From: Zygnema cylindricum
Lineage: Eukaryota > Streptophyta > Zygnematophyceae > Zygnematales > Zygnemataceae
DNA length: 64,000 nt
Direction of reading: 5' to 3'
Assembly (NCBI GenBank): GCA_037447655.1
Contig: JBBHKE010002135.1
Coordinates: 372,001 to 436,000 of the forward strand
The notes below the pieces were generated by a model, which was given only the letters and a program-made list of their open reading frames with translations, was not told where the DNA came from and did not search any database. Position numbers and translations under genes: made by a program. The number at the start of each line of letters is the position of its first letter. Position 1 is the stretch's first letter. Positions 45,136-58,500 of the stretch are shown here, one piece after another.

Positions 45136-48100
45136 CAGGATCTCCAGACCTCCGTTCTCCAGTTTTCTCCATGGCAGAGTGCTGTCGAGATCGCATTTTG
45201 GGAGCGTCTGGCTCGGCGCAAGCTCCATGTCGCAAAGCTGTCGGAGGAGCCATGGGGCATCACTGGTGGGCTGGGCATCTCTCAATGGAAGATATGAAGG
45301 ATGTAAAACATTAAAAATGAATCATGGATGGTGACCATTTGACACCAAATGCTTGGACATTCATGATGATTAGAGATGAACCATGGGATGGATGCTGAAC
45401 ATTGCATATCGGACATTGAACGTGCAACTTTGGAAACAGGTCATTTGACAGTAAATTTAGGACATTGGAGTTACGTAGGGCACTGGACACCAGACATTAA
45501 TGAATATTTATTAGCGTCGATAATACTAATTTCGTGCCGGTTTTTTTGCCCGCGACAACAAATTAGCGTCAATAATACTAGCTGGTTTTTCTGACGCTAA
45601 TTCTTCTTTAAACCATCCACAAATAACCACGTCATTTGGAACCGAATTAGAATTAATAACACTCGTGTAGACCCCACGCAAATAATTTCTTTACTCTAAT
45701 AACAGTTCACGGTCTAGTCTTTAGATATTGGACATCCGAGTTTGGACGTTGGATGTTGGACACTAGACATTGGACATTAGACATTGGACATTGGACATTG
45801 GACATTGGACATTAGAAATTGGACATTGGATATTGGACATTGGAAATTGGACATTGGACATTGGAAATTGGACATTGTACATTACAAATTGGGCATTGGA
45901 CATTAGAAATTGGACATTGAACATTGGACATTGGACATTGGACATTGGACATTGGACGTTGGATGTTGGACATTGCACATTGGACATTGGACATTGGACG
46001 TTGGACATTGGACATTGGACATTGGACGTTGGACATTGTTGGGCACTGAATTAGACATTGGACACTTTGGGCACATTGGGCATTGGGTGTTGAACTTGAA
46101 TTTCCTTTGAATCTTTATGGAGGATATGCTTTCTTGAGGATGATAACTGGGGCATTGTAGAGGAGAGGAGTAATTTTCTTTGATTGTTTAGTATATTATG
46201 ATACCAAAAATCATGACTTACGAGTTGATTAACAGACTCGGGAAAGCTATTAGTCACACTTTAATTTTGATGTGTCATTGTGCTTCTAGTATGTGGGTTA
46301 TCGTATACTTCTCTGTTTTCGTCTTTTAGTTTGAGTTAGCTTGTTGTGGATAATGATGACTATTGGAAAATATATATTTGCCAAGGAACAAGATTGAAAT
46401 ATGTTGGTGTTATAATCACTAAACCCTGGACAAAAGACAAGCAACGTTTTTATCTCACGAGAATGTCCGAAATTCTTAGTGAAAACATATTGATGTTAAA
46501 GTAGATGATGATGATTGGATTTTAGATGCTTAACATGGTTAACAGAATGTGGGAAACTTGAAACTTTATTGCAAGTTATTGGGCATTGCACTTCACTTTG
46601 AAGGGATCGATTCCGAAACATCTTTGACTTTTTACTGTTTGATAAAAGTCAGGTTTTTCTCGTTTCAAATCTTGGAAACTCATATTATCTCTGTATATAT
46701 CCGTTTCTTGTATCCAACCGCTTCTGAAATATTGTCGAAATATTATTGGCTGACTCATTTCTCAAAAGTGACATAAATTAAGCATACTTCTTAGAGATAC
46801 AAAATCCATGTCTACATCTGTTTTACTTTTTGTAATTTCGCAGGTCATTTTTCTCCAGCTAATCATGACCTCTACTCCTCCCTCTTCTACCTTTCTTCTG
46901 AATCTCTCTCTCCTACGGAAGTCAATGCTTCTAGCAATTCTTTCTCTCCCGGAAATACAACTCGTTTTTCCGCACCGGGAACTCTTTACAATTTCAATAC
47001 ACTGGAAAAATTTAAAGACTTTGACAGGGTCAATCTTCTGAAAGAAACAGCTAAACAGGTGAGAGATTTTCTTTTTTTGGGTGCAATGATCTCGTAACCA
47101 GAAAAATGTTGTTTTCAAGTGGACAGTTTTGAAAGTGTTAAACATTTCCATTCATAACTTGGTGTCATTTTTGAACCTTGCAAATTGTCTCTTTTCTCAA
47201 AATGTAAGATATTGCAGTAAATATTGGGATCTTTCGATTTTGTTGGGCCTTTTCTGGCAAAAAATTGGAAGAAAAAGCGACCTTGTGGTAATGTTTTGGG
47301 GTTTTGAAACAGATATGGGACGATATTCACTCTGGAAGAGCAATAGCTGATCCTTCTCTACTACTTCGATTTGCGATCATTTCTTTTGCTGATTTGAAGA
47401 AATGGGGTTTCTATTATTGGATCGCTTTTCCTGCTTTAGTTCTTCCGGAACCTGCGAAAGTTTCTCCTCCAAAACCTGTGACAAGTGTTTTTCAAGAAAC
47501 TCAGGTACTTTAACTCCTTGTCTCTACGCCTTCAGCAAATGTTTTGTCCTCCCTCTACTTTTTCTGGGTCTTCTCCCTCTCTTTTGTCCTTTGCCTCCCA
47601 CCTACTTCCCAGTATTTCTCTTCGTTTTCTTCTCCTCTTTACTTGAAATTCTCTTTCCAACTCCACTATCCTTCATGGCTTTCTCTACTCAGCTCTGTTT
47701 CTACACTCCTTTCCTTCATGTCTTTCTCTTCTCATCTCTGTTTCTACCCTCTTTTCTCTCTTCTCTCTCCTTTCCTTCTCTCGCTCTGCTTTCTTCCTGT
47801 TGCAACTCGTTTCACTCCTCTCAAATTCTTCACTAAAGTTTTTTTTTTATATCGCGATCTGGTTTAGCCCCTTTCTTTTTATGTAATTTACAATTCTGTC
47901 CTCTCTCGTGATGATATCGTGGAAAGTCTCGCTATCCCTCTTGTAACCTCCCTCCCTCTTGTACATCCGCCTCCTTCCCCTTGCCCACTCCTCTGTCTCT
48001 CTCCCTCAGGTTATAAATTTTGCGTACTCGAAAAAGCAAAATGAGAATGAGTATTGCCTGTGTTGTTCACTGTCTTTTGATACTTGCTTTTTTTTCTTTT

Positions 48101-48766
48101 TTACATGCTTGCATTTTTTTTGAAAGGTTTTCCATGCGTTAGATTGTGACAGGTGGCGACTATTCAGTTGACATGTGAAAATTGGAGAAAAAATCTCCAA
48201 TTTGAAAACCAATCTCAATCGGACAATGGTTCAAAAGGTATTGGTTTTTCTCTTATTTTATCCCTTGTTTTCTTCTTAACCTTGCTTAAGGGTTGCTGTA
48301 AAGAATTTGAGAGAATTTTTGAACTATGTTTAGGTCTTAGAAAACCTAAAGAACAGAAAAATCAAGCAAATGCTGGAAATTTATTCTTTACAGCTCTTAA
48401 CAAAGCCATAGATTTCACTACCTATATTATATTATTCATGAAAAGAAAACCACACTACCAATAAAGTTCGCTCACTATTTCCCTTTCCCTCTCCCTCTCC
48501 CTCTCCCTCTCCCTCTCTCTCTCCCTCTCCCTATTAGTTCTTCCCACATTTATGTGCTATTCCAAAAAATGTAACAGCACAATAGTAACTTTCAGATTTT
48601 TTTATTCATTTGCTTTCCCTCACCCTTTATTATTGTTATCATTTTTTTATATTTTTTTTCAGGTTTAAAAGTTTCTGGGGCCCAGCATGCATTTTTAGTC
48701 CACCTGGTCAACGAATCCGCCTCCTCTCACTCTCTTCTGGACTGGGGGAGCTTGAAGGAGGGAGAG
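45136..48766 (+). CDS. ATG7: ATG7 N-terminal domain, five exons, incomplete
   Basis: Exons: 45136-45265, 46844-47058, 47313-47504, 48153-48237, 48663-48766. All have GT-AG borders and phases that fit (1, 0, 0, 1, and 0 at the end). ATG7 is the E1-like enzyme that activates ATG8 and ATG12 in autophagy. Diagnostic stretches: [15 protein letters not shown] and [23 protein letters not shown] and [28 protein letters not shown] and [19 protein letters not shown]; then [10 protein letters not shown] and [11 protein letters not shown]. Together they give about 242 residues, most of the N-terminal domain that binds the E2 enzymes. The start codon is not found (a TAG precedes the first exon in frame), so a small upstream exon is needed. 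The rest of the domain, the adenylation domain and the catalytic cysteine are not seen before LRR exons begin. No frame breaks. Confidence 0.85.
45725..46085 (+). repeat. 7-bp satellite (TTGGACA)n in the first ATG7 intron
   Basis: About 330 bp of TTGGACA units with variants TTGGAAA, TTAGACA, TTGGATA, TTGGACG and TTGCACA. Degenerate units extend left to about 45400. As 7 is not a multiple of 3, the array reads as a 7-residue repeat (WTLDIGH) in open frames on both strands. Confidence 0.95.
48479..48534 (+). repeat. (CCCTCT)n microsatellite
   Basis: Pyrimidine-only run in the intron between ATG7 exons 4 and 5. Confidence 0.95.
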
Positions 48767-49590
48767 GTGAGGGAAGGAGTGGGAGAGGGAGGGGGGGAGA
48801 GGTGAGAGGGAGGGGAAGGGGGAGAGGGAGGGAGAGGGTGAGGGATAGGGAGAGGGAGAGGGAGATCGGCAAAGGGAAAGGGAGAGTGTGAGGGAGTGGG
48901 AGAATGAGAAGGAGCGGGAGACGAAAAGGGAGCGGGAGAGGCAGACAGCAAGGGTAATGGGTGTGGGAGATTGAGAGGGAGCGGGAGTGGGAGAGGGACA
49001 CAGAGCGGGGAGGAAGAGGAGAGGGAGAGGGGGATGGAGTGGGAGAGGGTGAGGGAGAGGTAGAGGGGGAGGGAGTGGGAGAGGGAGAGGGAGAGCGACA
49101 AGTGGAAAGGGAGAGTCAGTGGGAGATTTATAGGAGTAGAGGGAGGAAAGAAATATGCGAGAGAGAGCGAGATGGGTTGAGGGAGAGGGACATAGAGTGG
49201 GGAGGGAGAGGTATTTGAGCAGGAGAGGGAGAGGACAAGGGAGAGGGGAAGGGAGATCGGCAAGTGGAAAGGGAGAGTGAGAGGGAGAGGGAGTGGAACA
49301 AAGAGAGGAAGAGGAGCGACGGATAGCGGGGTGAGAGATGACTGGAAGGGTGAGAGGAACATTGAGAGGTAGAGAGAGATGAAGGTGTATAGGCAGAGGA
49401 GAGAGCAAGAATGATAGAGTGGGAGATAGAGAGGAGTAGAGAGAAATGCGAGAGAGATGGAGAGGGGTGAGGGAGAGGGAAAGATAGAGGGAGAGTGCGA
49501 GGGAGAGAGAAGAGACATGGGGAGAGAAAGACAGAGAGAGTAGTGAAAGGGTGAGAGGAAATGTGAGAGACATACTGCTGATAAAGGTGG
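48767..49590 (+). repeat. GA-rich polypurine tract of about 0.8 kb
   Basis: Almost pure purine with GGGAGA, GAGGGA and GAGAGA words and only scattered pyrimidines. It starts at the donor site of the last ATG7 exon and ends just before the first LRR exon. The complementary strand gives long Ser/Leu/Pro frames that are artefacts. Confidence 0.93.
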
Positions 49591-49592
49591 AG

Positions 49593-52500
49593 AAATGTAT
49601 TTTCAACGGCCCATGGGATGTGGGAACAGTTACCTTTCCCCTCCTATGAGTGGCGATATCGCTCCAGAGATTGGCAACCTCACAGGACTGACTACTTTGT
49701 GAGTGAATTCTGAAAAAGAGAGAGAGATATAGATCTTTTTAATGTACCTTTCTCTTGTCTATGTAATGAGGTGTTATTTCCATAAATCTCGCTCTCTCTT
49801 TATGCATATTTGGTATCCTATTCTTTATTTTTGCTATTTTTTTGTGTTATGGTTTAGAAAATGTAAGGTTTAGTGTTTCGCGATTCTTTTACAAATATAG
49901 TAGGATAACAAAATGTTAAGGTTCGGAGAATTTTATGAGTTTTTGCCGTGTATCTATAAAGTTGTTCGCTACTTGCATTTACAGTTGTAAAGAAGTAACA
50001 TCGATTGAATTTCATTTGCGTACATCTCTCATATTGTTTTGAAATCGAATATGTATTTGGGAATAAATATTGATAGTGAAAGAAAAAATCAAATGAATTG
50101 ACAATTGCTGATTTTTTTGAATCAATTCTATTGATAAACTTGATTTTCAAATGAATTTTCAAAGTAACATTTTAATTTGTTTTATATAATGTTTTTTTGG
50201 TATTGATGTTTATCAACAAAAACATGAAACGAATTAGCCCCATTGTTTGTATTGAGAATATGTTTTATCTCCAAAACAAAATGATAAAGAAAAAGGTTCT
50301 AACCTTCTTTTATTTTTTAACAACAGGAACATCGAAAAATTTGAGTATTTAGGTTTTTCTTTTGTTTTTCTTCTCTTCTATGTAGATGGTTGTCTGACAC
50401 TGAAGTGACGGGACCTCTTCCAGATTCCATCTGTAGATTGGCAATCCTCAGGGTGTTGTAAGTCCTCTCTTTTTCTCTTTCTCTCCCTCACTTTCTTTTT
50501 TCTCTCTCTTTCTCTTTTGTTCTCTCTATCATTTTTTTTTTGTACACTATTGAAGGAATGAATAAAAATAAAACCAAAGATATGCACACAAATAGTACAC
50601 AAAATCGAGAATAAAACGTTGGTTTCACTGTTAAGATCGAGCATATGCTGATTTTGACGGTATATCAGCTCTTGGAGTATGATTCGATTTCGAGTATGTA
50701 TGTTGACATCGTGATACTTTTCGTGCGTTAATAAGCTGTTTCGGCTTATCGGTTTACTTCGAAGCCGTAGCTTAAGAAATTTACTTAGACAGGTTAATCT
50801 ATGGGTGATGTACTTAATTGTGCATTTGTTTATCTTTTGTTGCAGGTTTAGTTTTGTGTTGCTTTTTGTTAAGTTTTGCACAAGATTGAATCTATATTGG
50901 GCTTAGTGAGATAAATGAAATGAGTAAGGAGGGAAATATATCCTCTTTTGTAATTGAAAATTTTTCTGTCTAAATATAAGACTTTGTCTAGATTTCTCTT
51001 ATCCTTCAAAATGCTTTTGCCTCTGTTGTTGTGAACTTTCTTTTTTTAGATCCTATCGATTGGTATAGTGTTGTGTAGTGGTAGCGGTTGTGACGGTAAT
51101 GGGGGGAAAATCAAGAAAAGTTTTCCGCTTTTACTCCCTCTCAATTGGCTGCCTTTCCTATATATTCTTGGGGTGATCCACCTTCTCCTAGGGATCCACT
51201 TAAAGAAGAAGCTGAAGTTAGCTTTGGCGGTTTTGAGGAACCTTTTCCTCTCGATCTTTTTAGCTAAGACGAAGGTATGGGCCAGGATTTTTGAGGAGCG
51301 GCTGTCCTCCATTTTTTGACAACTTTTTTGTTTTGTGGATAAGCGATTCTCAGACTTTGATCGGAGGGCTCTGCAACAATGATAGAGACCGTGATGCATG
51401 GAGAGTCTCGAAAAGGAAGAAATTTGTGGCTATAGCTAGCCTAATGTAATCATGCACTTCTTCGATTCATGAGCGATACACCAGTCAAGGATAAACTCAC
51501 GAGTGTCGGAGAGCACTTCTTAATCATTTTAAGAACGGTTCTTAAATAAAGTCAACGTGTATTCGGTGATTACATGCAATTTAAATTGAAGTCTAATAAG
51601 TTTCACATGATGTTGTAAAAAGTTATAACATTATTATGGAGCATTTAATTAACATTGGTAGAGTGATCATGGATGAAAATAAGATGATGTTGTGGAAAAG
51701 ATATAACATTATTATATAGCATTTACTTATTAATGGTAGCGTGATCATGGATGAAAATAAGGTGACAAGAATGCCTAATTCATTACCGGATAAGTCATTT
51801 CACCTCAAAGAAGTCTTGTTTGTAAGAGATAATTGCACCTATAAGTATGCCGTCAATTACCTCAAATCTCCAAAAGTTAAGGCAGTTTCTCAAGAGGGTC
51901 TACTAGCATAAAAACATTGAAGACAACTTCCCTTGATGTCACGTATGTTAACTACCTCTATGACCAAAGAGGCGATAGAGGTGAAGGTCGTAAAGTTATT
52001 GGAGGTCATAATAACAAGAATTCAGGGGGTGGAAGTAAAAATCAAAATCCGCAGCTTCACTATAATGACCTGTTATTGGTGCCACAAGCGCAGCTATGCA
52101 TCGATCACTTTCCCCGATAAAGAAAAATAATGTCACTATTGGGCAAGTGTGGACACATCAGCCCACATTGCTTCACCAAAAAGTATGGCGGCGGCGGTTG
52201 TGGTGGCAGTAACGGTGGATGTAGCTATGGACAAAATGGTGGATGAGGAGGTGACAGTGGAGGTTTTTATGGAGGCTATGGCAAGTGCATAGGTTATGGG
52301 AATTTGGAAAAAAAGATGGCAGGAGACAGACATTTTCAATTGTGAACCTGTCTTCTCTTTCGGGTGACTCTAACAAATTTGAACAAAATAAGTTATCCAC
52401 TCGGCCACCTCAGACCACGTGTGCACTAATGACACTTTAGTCGTTGATATTCGCAAATTGACAATGTTGAAGTGCAGAATGGTGACGAGCGGTCACGTCA

Positions 52501-55500
52501 TTCAAGTTGGTAAACTAAGTATTGTGCGGTTGGATTTGCCTTAAAATACTTGAGCAAGACGAAACTAACTGAAGTATTACATATCAATAGTTCAATGAAT
52601 TTGCTTGCCATACTGCAAATTCAATGAATTAGTTGTAGCGTCATTCCTCATAGGTATGGATCAAACCGAATCCTAAAGGAAGGTAGAGTTAATATTGAAA
52701 AAGGTATTGTGATCGACTTTCTGCACAAGAAATATTTTTGGGCGCTAACTAGCAGCTTAATTACCCAATTTCAAACTTTATGGAATATCTAAGTCTTTGG
52801 CATCTTTAGATGTGCTACATTTCCTAAAAAATTCAACGAGGAATTTGTATTCTTTCCTAAAAAATGCACGTAATTGAGGCAATTCAAACATTCATGAATC
52901 GGATTTCGACATTGAACTAGATCTTAAAGTGGTCATAACGGAATAAAAAGACTGCCAGACGCTGAATTGATGCTTGAAGCAATGTCTCTCACATTCTCGA
53001 ACGTCGTCGGACACTTGGAATTTGGAGAATTCAAATAAAAAATGATTAAAAAAGAAATAGAATCCGCGATTCAAAGTAATCGAGATAACATGGGGGAAAG
53101 ACCGGTGAACCAAAAGAGGAGCATTGAAAAATCGCATTACTTAATGCAATTCGAGTTTCATTCTATAGTAATCATTGTGTGCCCTCAATTGTATTCCGAA
53201 GCAACAAATTCTTGCAGTTGGGAGTCCAAATAGAAACCGACATGGAAAGAAGAATCTAAATCAAATTTTGAAAACCGGACATTGGAAAAGTTGGTTGACG
53301 AATGGGAAAAATACATTCGATACGAAACGGGTAATTAAAACGAGAATTGATGCTTTTGGCAAAGTCGTAAATTTAATGCTAGACTCATTTGTAACGAGTT
53401 CCAACATAAAGAGGTGGTAGGTTAGATAGAGACTTATCCTCTGGTAGTAAAGTTTGATTCATTACTTATGATAATTGCCATTGCGGAGGCGAGAATACAT
53501 CATTTCCTTCAAGTAGAATTTGAAACGACATTCTTAAATGGTGAATTGGAAAAAAAAGTCTATATGAAGGTATAGAGTGTGTGACATGAACGTGGTTCCT
53601 TTGTTTTCATAAAGTGCCCACGAAATTAAGTTTAGTATGAAAGGCTCTAGACTTTGGCGTCTATGTGAAAGACATAGGTGTGAACTAAGTAACATTTTTG
53701 GTGCACATTGATGACTTCATAATGACCTCTAAGGCTTTAACATCTTAGATAAGATATGCAAATTGAAGGATTATATGCGATTTCATTTTGAGGTAACCGC
53801 CCTTGAAGCACTTTGTTACATCTTTGGGATTGAAACGATTTGTCAAAATAACGGTGATACCAATCTAAGTTAAGCGCAATATTATTGCGAAGTCTTATCC
53901 AGGTTCCCTATGGTTATCAAAAAATTAGTGACATCCTCTTTGAATTCAGAAGCTACCGATTTGGAAATTTGAAGTCGAAATGATTGTTGGCGTCCCATAT
54001 CAAAAAGCGATTCAGAATTTTTTTATACAAAAGTGTTAATACACGACCCGATGTTTTGACGGTCGTCTTTGTGGTGAGTAGATACTGTCGGTCGCTTGAA
54101 AAGGCACATGGCTTTTCCTTTTGCCATGCTTGTAGTTTTTCAGTTTTGGCCATGCCACCTCTTTTGTACCCTTGGACTCTGATGGTTTCCCATGGCGCTT
54201 ATTAATTCAATCTGGATTATATTGCAGCGGATATTGCTCTATTTGGTGAATACGATCGATATCAACCTTGTTTACAATCATAGATTGGAACCTTTAAACT
54301 CTCCCGATATTGCTATTCGAATTGGGGCGAAGACTTTTATACAAAGAAACTACGTCTGGATATACTCTATCTTTGGTAGGGCGGCAATTTCGTAGAGCTC
54401 GCGTCCCTAACCAACCGTCGCTCTCAGTTCAATCAAAGCGGAATACATGGCCTGCTTGTCATGCATCCAAGGCTTCTTTTTCGATCAAGGAAATTTTTGG
54501 TGAGTTAAATTTTCCATTAATTGTTTTACTATTTTCATGGACAGAATGAGTTTTATGGTTTTTGTGAAAAATCTCGTTTTTCACAAGTTCACGAAACATA
54601 TTCATGTCCAGTGGCTTTGCATACAAGGTCTGGTGACTTCGAAAGAAATCCAGTTTTGTTATGTGACCATTTTGAAAGAGGCTGCCAATATGCTGATAAA
54701 GGCAACTGTACACGATGTACTTTTGGGAAGGCGACCTAAATTCGGGTCGTTATGAGTCTTCAACGATTCTCACATCGAGAGAGGAATTGTTGGGTTGAGA
54801 ATAAGGTGTTCGCTGATTTCGCCGATATTTCGATTCGTGGAGTACGATTCGTTTTTGAGTATGTATGTTGACGTCGCAGTATCTTTTGTTTGGTACTTCG
54901 TTGTTTCGGCTTTACTGCCGATTCATATCGGTTTGCTTGGGAATTATGGTAGCTTAAGAAGGTAGCTTAGCAAGTCAAGCTATGGTCGAACCACTTATTT
55001 GTGCATCTGGTCAGCTTTTGTGGCAGGTTTAGTTTTGTGTCGCTTTCTCTTTTGATTTGCACAAGACAGTTTTTTCTCGGTCTTTCTGGGATAAATGGAG
55101 TGAGTGAGGGAAATAAATCTCCTTTTTAGAAAAAGATTGTCTAAATATAGGACTAGGCAGGAATTGTTGTCCTTTGAAATGCTTTTACTTCCGCTGTTGT
55201 GAACCGTCTTTTTATCGATCCTATCATAAAATAACTCAAAAGACACCCAAGAGCACATATAAGTCATTCCCATAATACTCATTTCACAAAGGCACATCCA
55301 TGGCGATATGTTTTCCTCCACACTAAGTACGAAAGGAAAATGACATGCGAACCGAATCATCAATTAACCGTACGACATAAACGAAACGAAATGTACAAAC
55401 TGAAACTTAAAAGTGCGACGCAGTTCTCGACAGAGATGAAACAACGCTAACAATGAACAGATTCACCAGTTTGCAATTCCGGACATAAACTTTTGTAGGC

Positions 55501-58500
55501 TATATGTTGTAGTGATTTTTTTATAATGTGTATTTTTCTGCAAAAGTCAATATTAAGTTTTAATGACGAATTCCAATGCAACTTCGTTTCATAAATTCCG
55601 AGCACCATATTGTATATAGATTTTACCAAATAGGACTAGTGTTTTTGTTTAGTTGTTAATATTATATTGTTAGTTTATAACTTGTGGGGGCTTTTCATGG
55701 GGACGGGGTGGGGAGAGAAAATTTTAAAGAGTGTTAGCTTCTAACAAGCTGACTGGGACCATTCCGAACTGCATTGGGAGGATGACCAGTCTTCAACAAA
55801 TGTTAGTTTTTTTTCTGGTTTTTTCTTTTATCATTTAATATTATTATGTTGTAGGTTTGTTGTAGTTGTTGTTGTTTTTGCCTTTGTTGCTATTCTTATT
55901 GTTATTCTTTGGTATAAATAATCTTTGTTTCTAATGGTGTCTGTATAGATATTTCTTTGTAACTTTTTTTGTCATTTTAACACTGACAGCCTTATTGGAA
56001 CTCTATCGAAGATAATGAACAAATGAACATCTCTTTATCATTTAATTCCAGAACGCTAATTTGGTGTCTAGTTCTCTTCTTCCTAGAAAGTCTTTCTAAC
56101 TCAATTGTCAAAAGTATCCTTAAAAAAGGCAAAATTTCAACGGCAAAGTGCTTCGTTTTAGCTTCCTTGTTTCTCTCCATTTTACACGTTTTTTGCTTCT
56201 ATTGACCGTCTCTTTTTGGCCATTTCTATTATTTGTTTTTCTCTTGTTTCGGCCTCTCATGGTATCTCTTGCCATAAGCTTGTTGAAACTCGGCAGGATC
56301 TATCAGTGCTTCAATAGCCCTGGTTATCCACCCCATCTAAAATTCACAATTCTTATCCAAATTATGCATATAAGAGTTTGTTGAGAAGCTCTTGGTGTCT
56401 TATTTCCATGGTAAATTGGATGAAGAAAAAATAAAAGGTTTGAAACGTGATTGCGAAAAGAATACGAAAATGTTAAAAAATGTGATGAAAAATGTACAAA
56501 TACAAAAATATTTTTTATTAAATCAGAAACTTATCTTTTATCCTGTAATTTCCGTACACATATTTAGTGGTACATGTGAAAGTGCTTCATTTGCACTTCA
56601 CCAGATCTGGACCTGAAACCTCATCATACATTTCTTTTTGTGCAAAAAGACGTTGGATGTGATCCACGTCAGCCTTCACTTTGCACAAGTCATTCACCAC
56701 GTGTTACTATTGGTCAATTAGTGAGCAAAAACGTCACTCGGTACTTGTTGAGACTCGGTTTGACATATCTTTAAATCATTCAAGGCTCCCAGTAGTTTTT
56801 TATCTGACTGACCGTTCTCAACCAACAAAGTTAATGTTTTTGTTTGCCTATCCAAGAAGGTTTAAAAGAAAAATTGCAAGAGTCATTTTTGTTAAAACCA
56901 AAATACAATTAGCATTGTGTAATACATTCAATGCTACAGAGGAACAACGAAGGAATTAGCAAAGATAAAGTATTGTAAGTGACATAAGTAGACGTTGACA
57001 AGCTTGTAATGTTCTCTTTCTTGTCGCATTGCTTTAAATTCATTACGTTTTTCCTGCAATCATTGCTTCTATTTCTATTTTTGGTTACTTTCGTGACTTG
57101 TGATTTCTATGAGTAGTGGTTATGAGTTTAGGGTTCAGGCATGGTTGAGTTTTGTGTTGAAGAAATCTAGTTAGTAGGAATGTGATCTAAAGTTTTAGTA
57201 CTATTGTAAACTACATACTCAGTTTCATTACAATCAAAAATTGCTCCTGGTTTGGGTTTTGTAAACTATTGACAGTATACTGTACTTAAAATCAGTTTTT
57301 TTTGTAAAAGCCTTTTAAGTTGCAATATTCACTATTACACAAGAAAATTAGCCAAAATAAGTTTTGCGAAAATGCATTTTGTGTTCTCATTTTTTATTGA
57401 TTTATGCTCCTCTAGAATTGACGATCTGTCGAGAGCCGTAGATTGGTGAGTAGATATTTAAGTAAAAATGTTTTTTGTCTTATTGTTTCCGTTTCTTCAA
57501 AGCTACTTAATAAAAAATGTCTTTCTACAAAATGTTGTGAGAAATTCAAATTTTTGTTTGTTTTTAACAATATCCCCCGTATGATTTTTCAAAAATATAG
57601 AATGGAAAGATATCGAAGTAAAATATAAGACCATGAATTAAACACCTATATTTACAATTGAAAAAAATAAAAATTTCAATCGGATGAAGATTCATGGGTG
57701 AAACATGTGCTCAAAAAATGGTCAAAACATGGTGCCATAACTAGGCTATCTAGTGTTAACCACACTTTTTTTGTCAATTTCCTTTTTTTTTTTTTTTTTT
57801 TTTTAATTCATTTTGATGCTACCCGCAGTTGTTGATTACATCACCTCTTTTGTCCTTTTGTTGCCCGTTTTTTTACTTCTGTTCCACGATTCGTACTCAA
57901 TACCTTAAAAAACCTTAAAGCTGTAAAAAAATTGATAAATAAAACAGGAAACCAAGGAAAAAAACCCTAAAATAATATTTTCCTATAATTCGGATTATTA
58001 AGAGTTTATTTGAGAGAGCTTGCAAATGACAGGGCTGACTTTTTTTTCCTTTGAATTCGTAAAAAATCCTTAAAATCCACAAAAAATCCTAAACCTTTGG
58101 AGTTTTGGGTGTTTTTTGGCTATTTATTTTCGGTTTTTGGTTTTGAAATTGTAAAATGTCGTAACAAACTGAAAACAAAACCGGAAACATCCCATAATCT
58201 GATAGACCTAAGATTTTTTAGGGGTGTGACAAATGTCACAGATGGTTGTCGTACAACCAGTTCACGGGAAGTATTCCGCCGTCCATCAACAAAATTACAG
58301 GCCTTATAAAATTGTAAGTTTTTTTTTTAAGACTTTTTTAGGCGCGTTTTTTTTTTTGGAATTCTTGTTTTATACGTTATTGATGGTTTTATTTTTGCAA
58401 ATTTCTTGGATTTTAAGTTATCTTTTTTAAGGCTGCTCGGCGTGTTTTTAGCATTTCTTATAGGGTAATGTGCTAGGATTCAACATTTATTTAAAGGCTT

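Larger units (their letters stand above)
50617..55226 (+). mobile_element. Decayed Copia element in the first LRR intron, target duplication TAAAA
   Basis: TAAAA lies at 50612-50616 and 55227-55231. LTRs 50617-51058 and 54788-55226 share GAGTATGTATGTTGAC, GGTTTAGTTTTGTGT and TAAATGGAGTGAGT-type markers, about 75-80% by eye. The first base pair of the 5' LTR has changed from TG to CG. After the 5' LTR, TGGTATAGTG (51061) is a decayed primer site of the full tRNA initiator Met type. It is old, and in the same orientation as the host gene. Confidence 0.88.

Noticed and set aside
45763-46054. Open frames of WTLDIGH or QCPMSNV repeats
   Set aside because: They are readings of the 7-bp satellite in an ATG7 intron.
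45725-46085. Telomere-like repeat, because the unit is 7 bp
   Set aside because: TTGGACA is not a telomere unit (plants use TTTAGGG), and the array lies inside a gene.
48695-49606. A 303-codon Ser/Leu/Pro-rich frame and an overlapping 263-codon frame on the minus strand
   Set aside because: They are the complement of the GA-rich tract. Pure pyrimidine sequence contains no stop codons, so the frames carry no coding evidence.
56280-56350. CFNSPGYPPHL-like reading that could recall the next part of ATG7
   Set aside because: It lies far downstream between LRR exons, has no matching splice sites and too little similarity.
57417-57446. Possible 30-bp mini-exon between AG and GT in an LRR intron
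   Set aside because: It is not LRR-like and not 72 nt, and chance AG...GT pairs are common.
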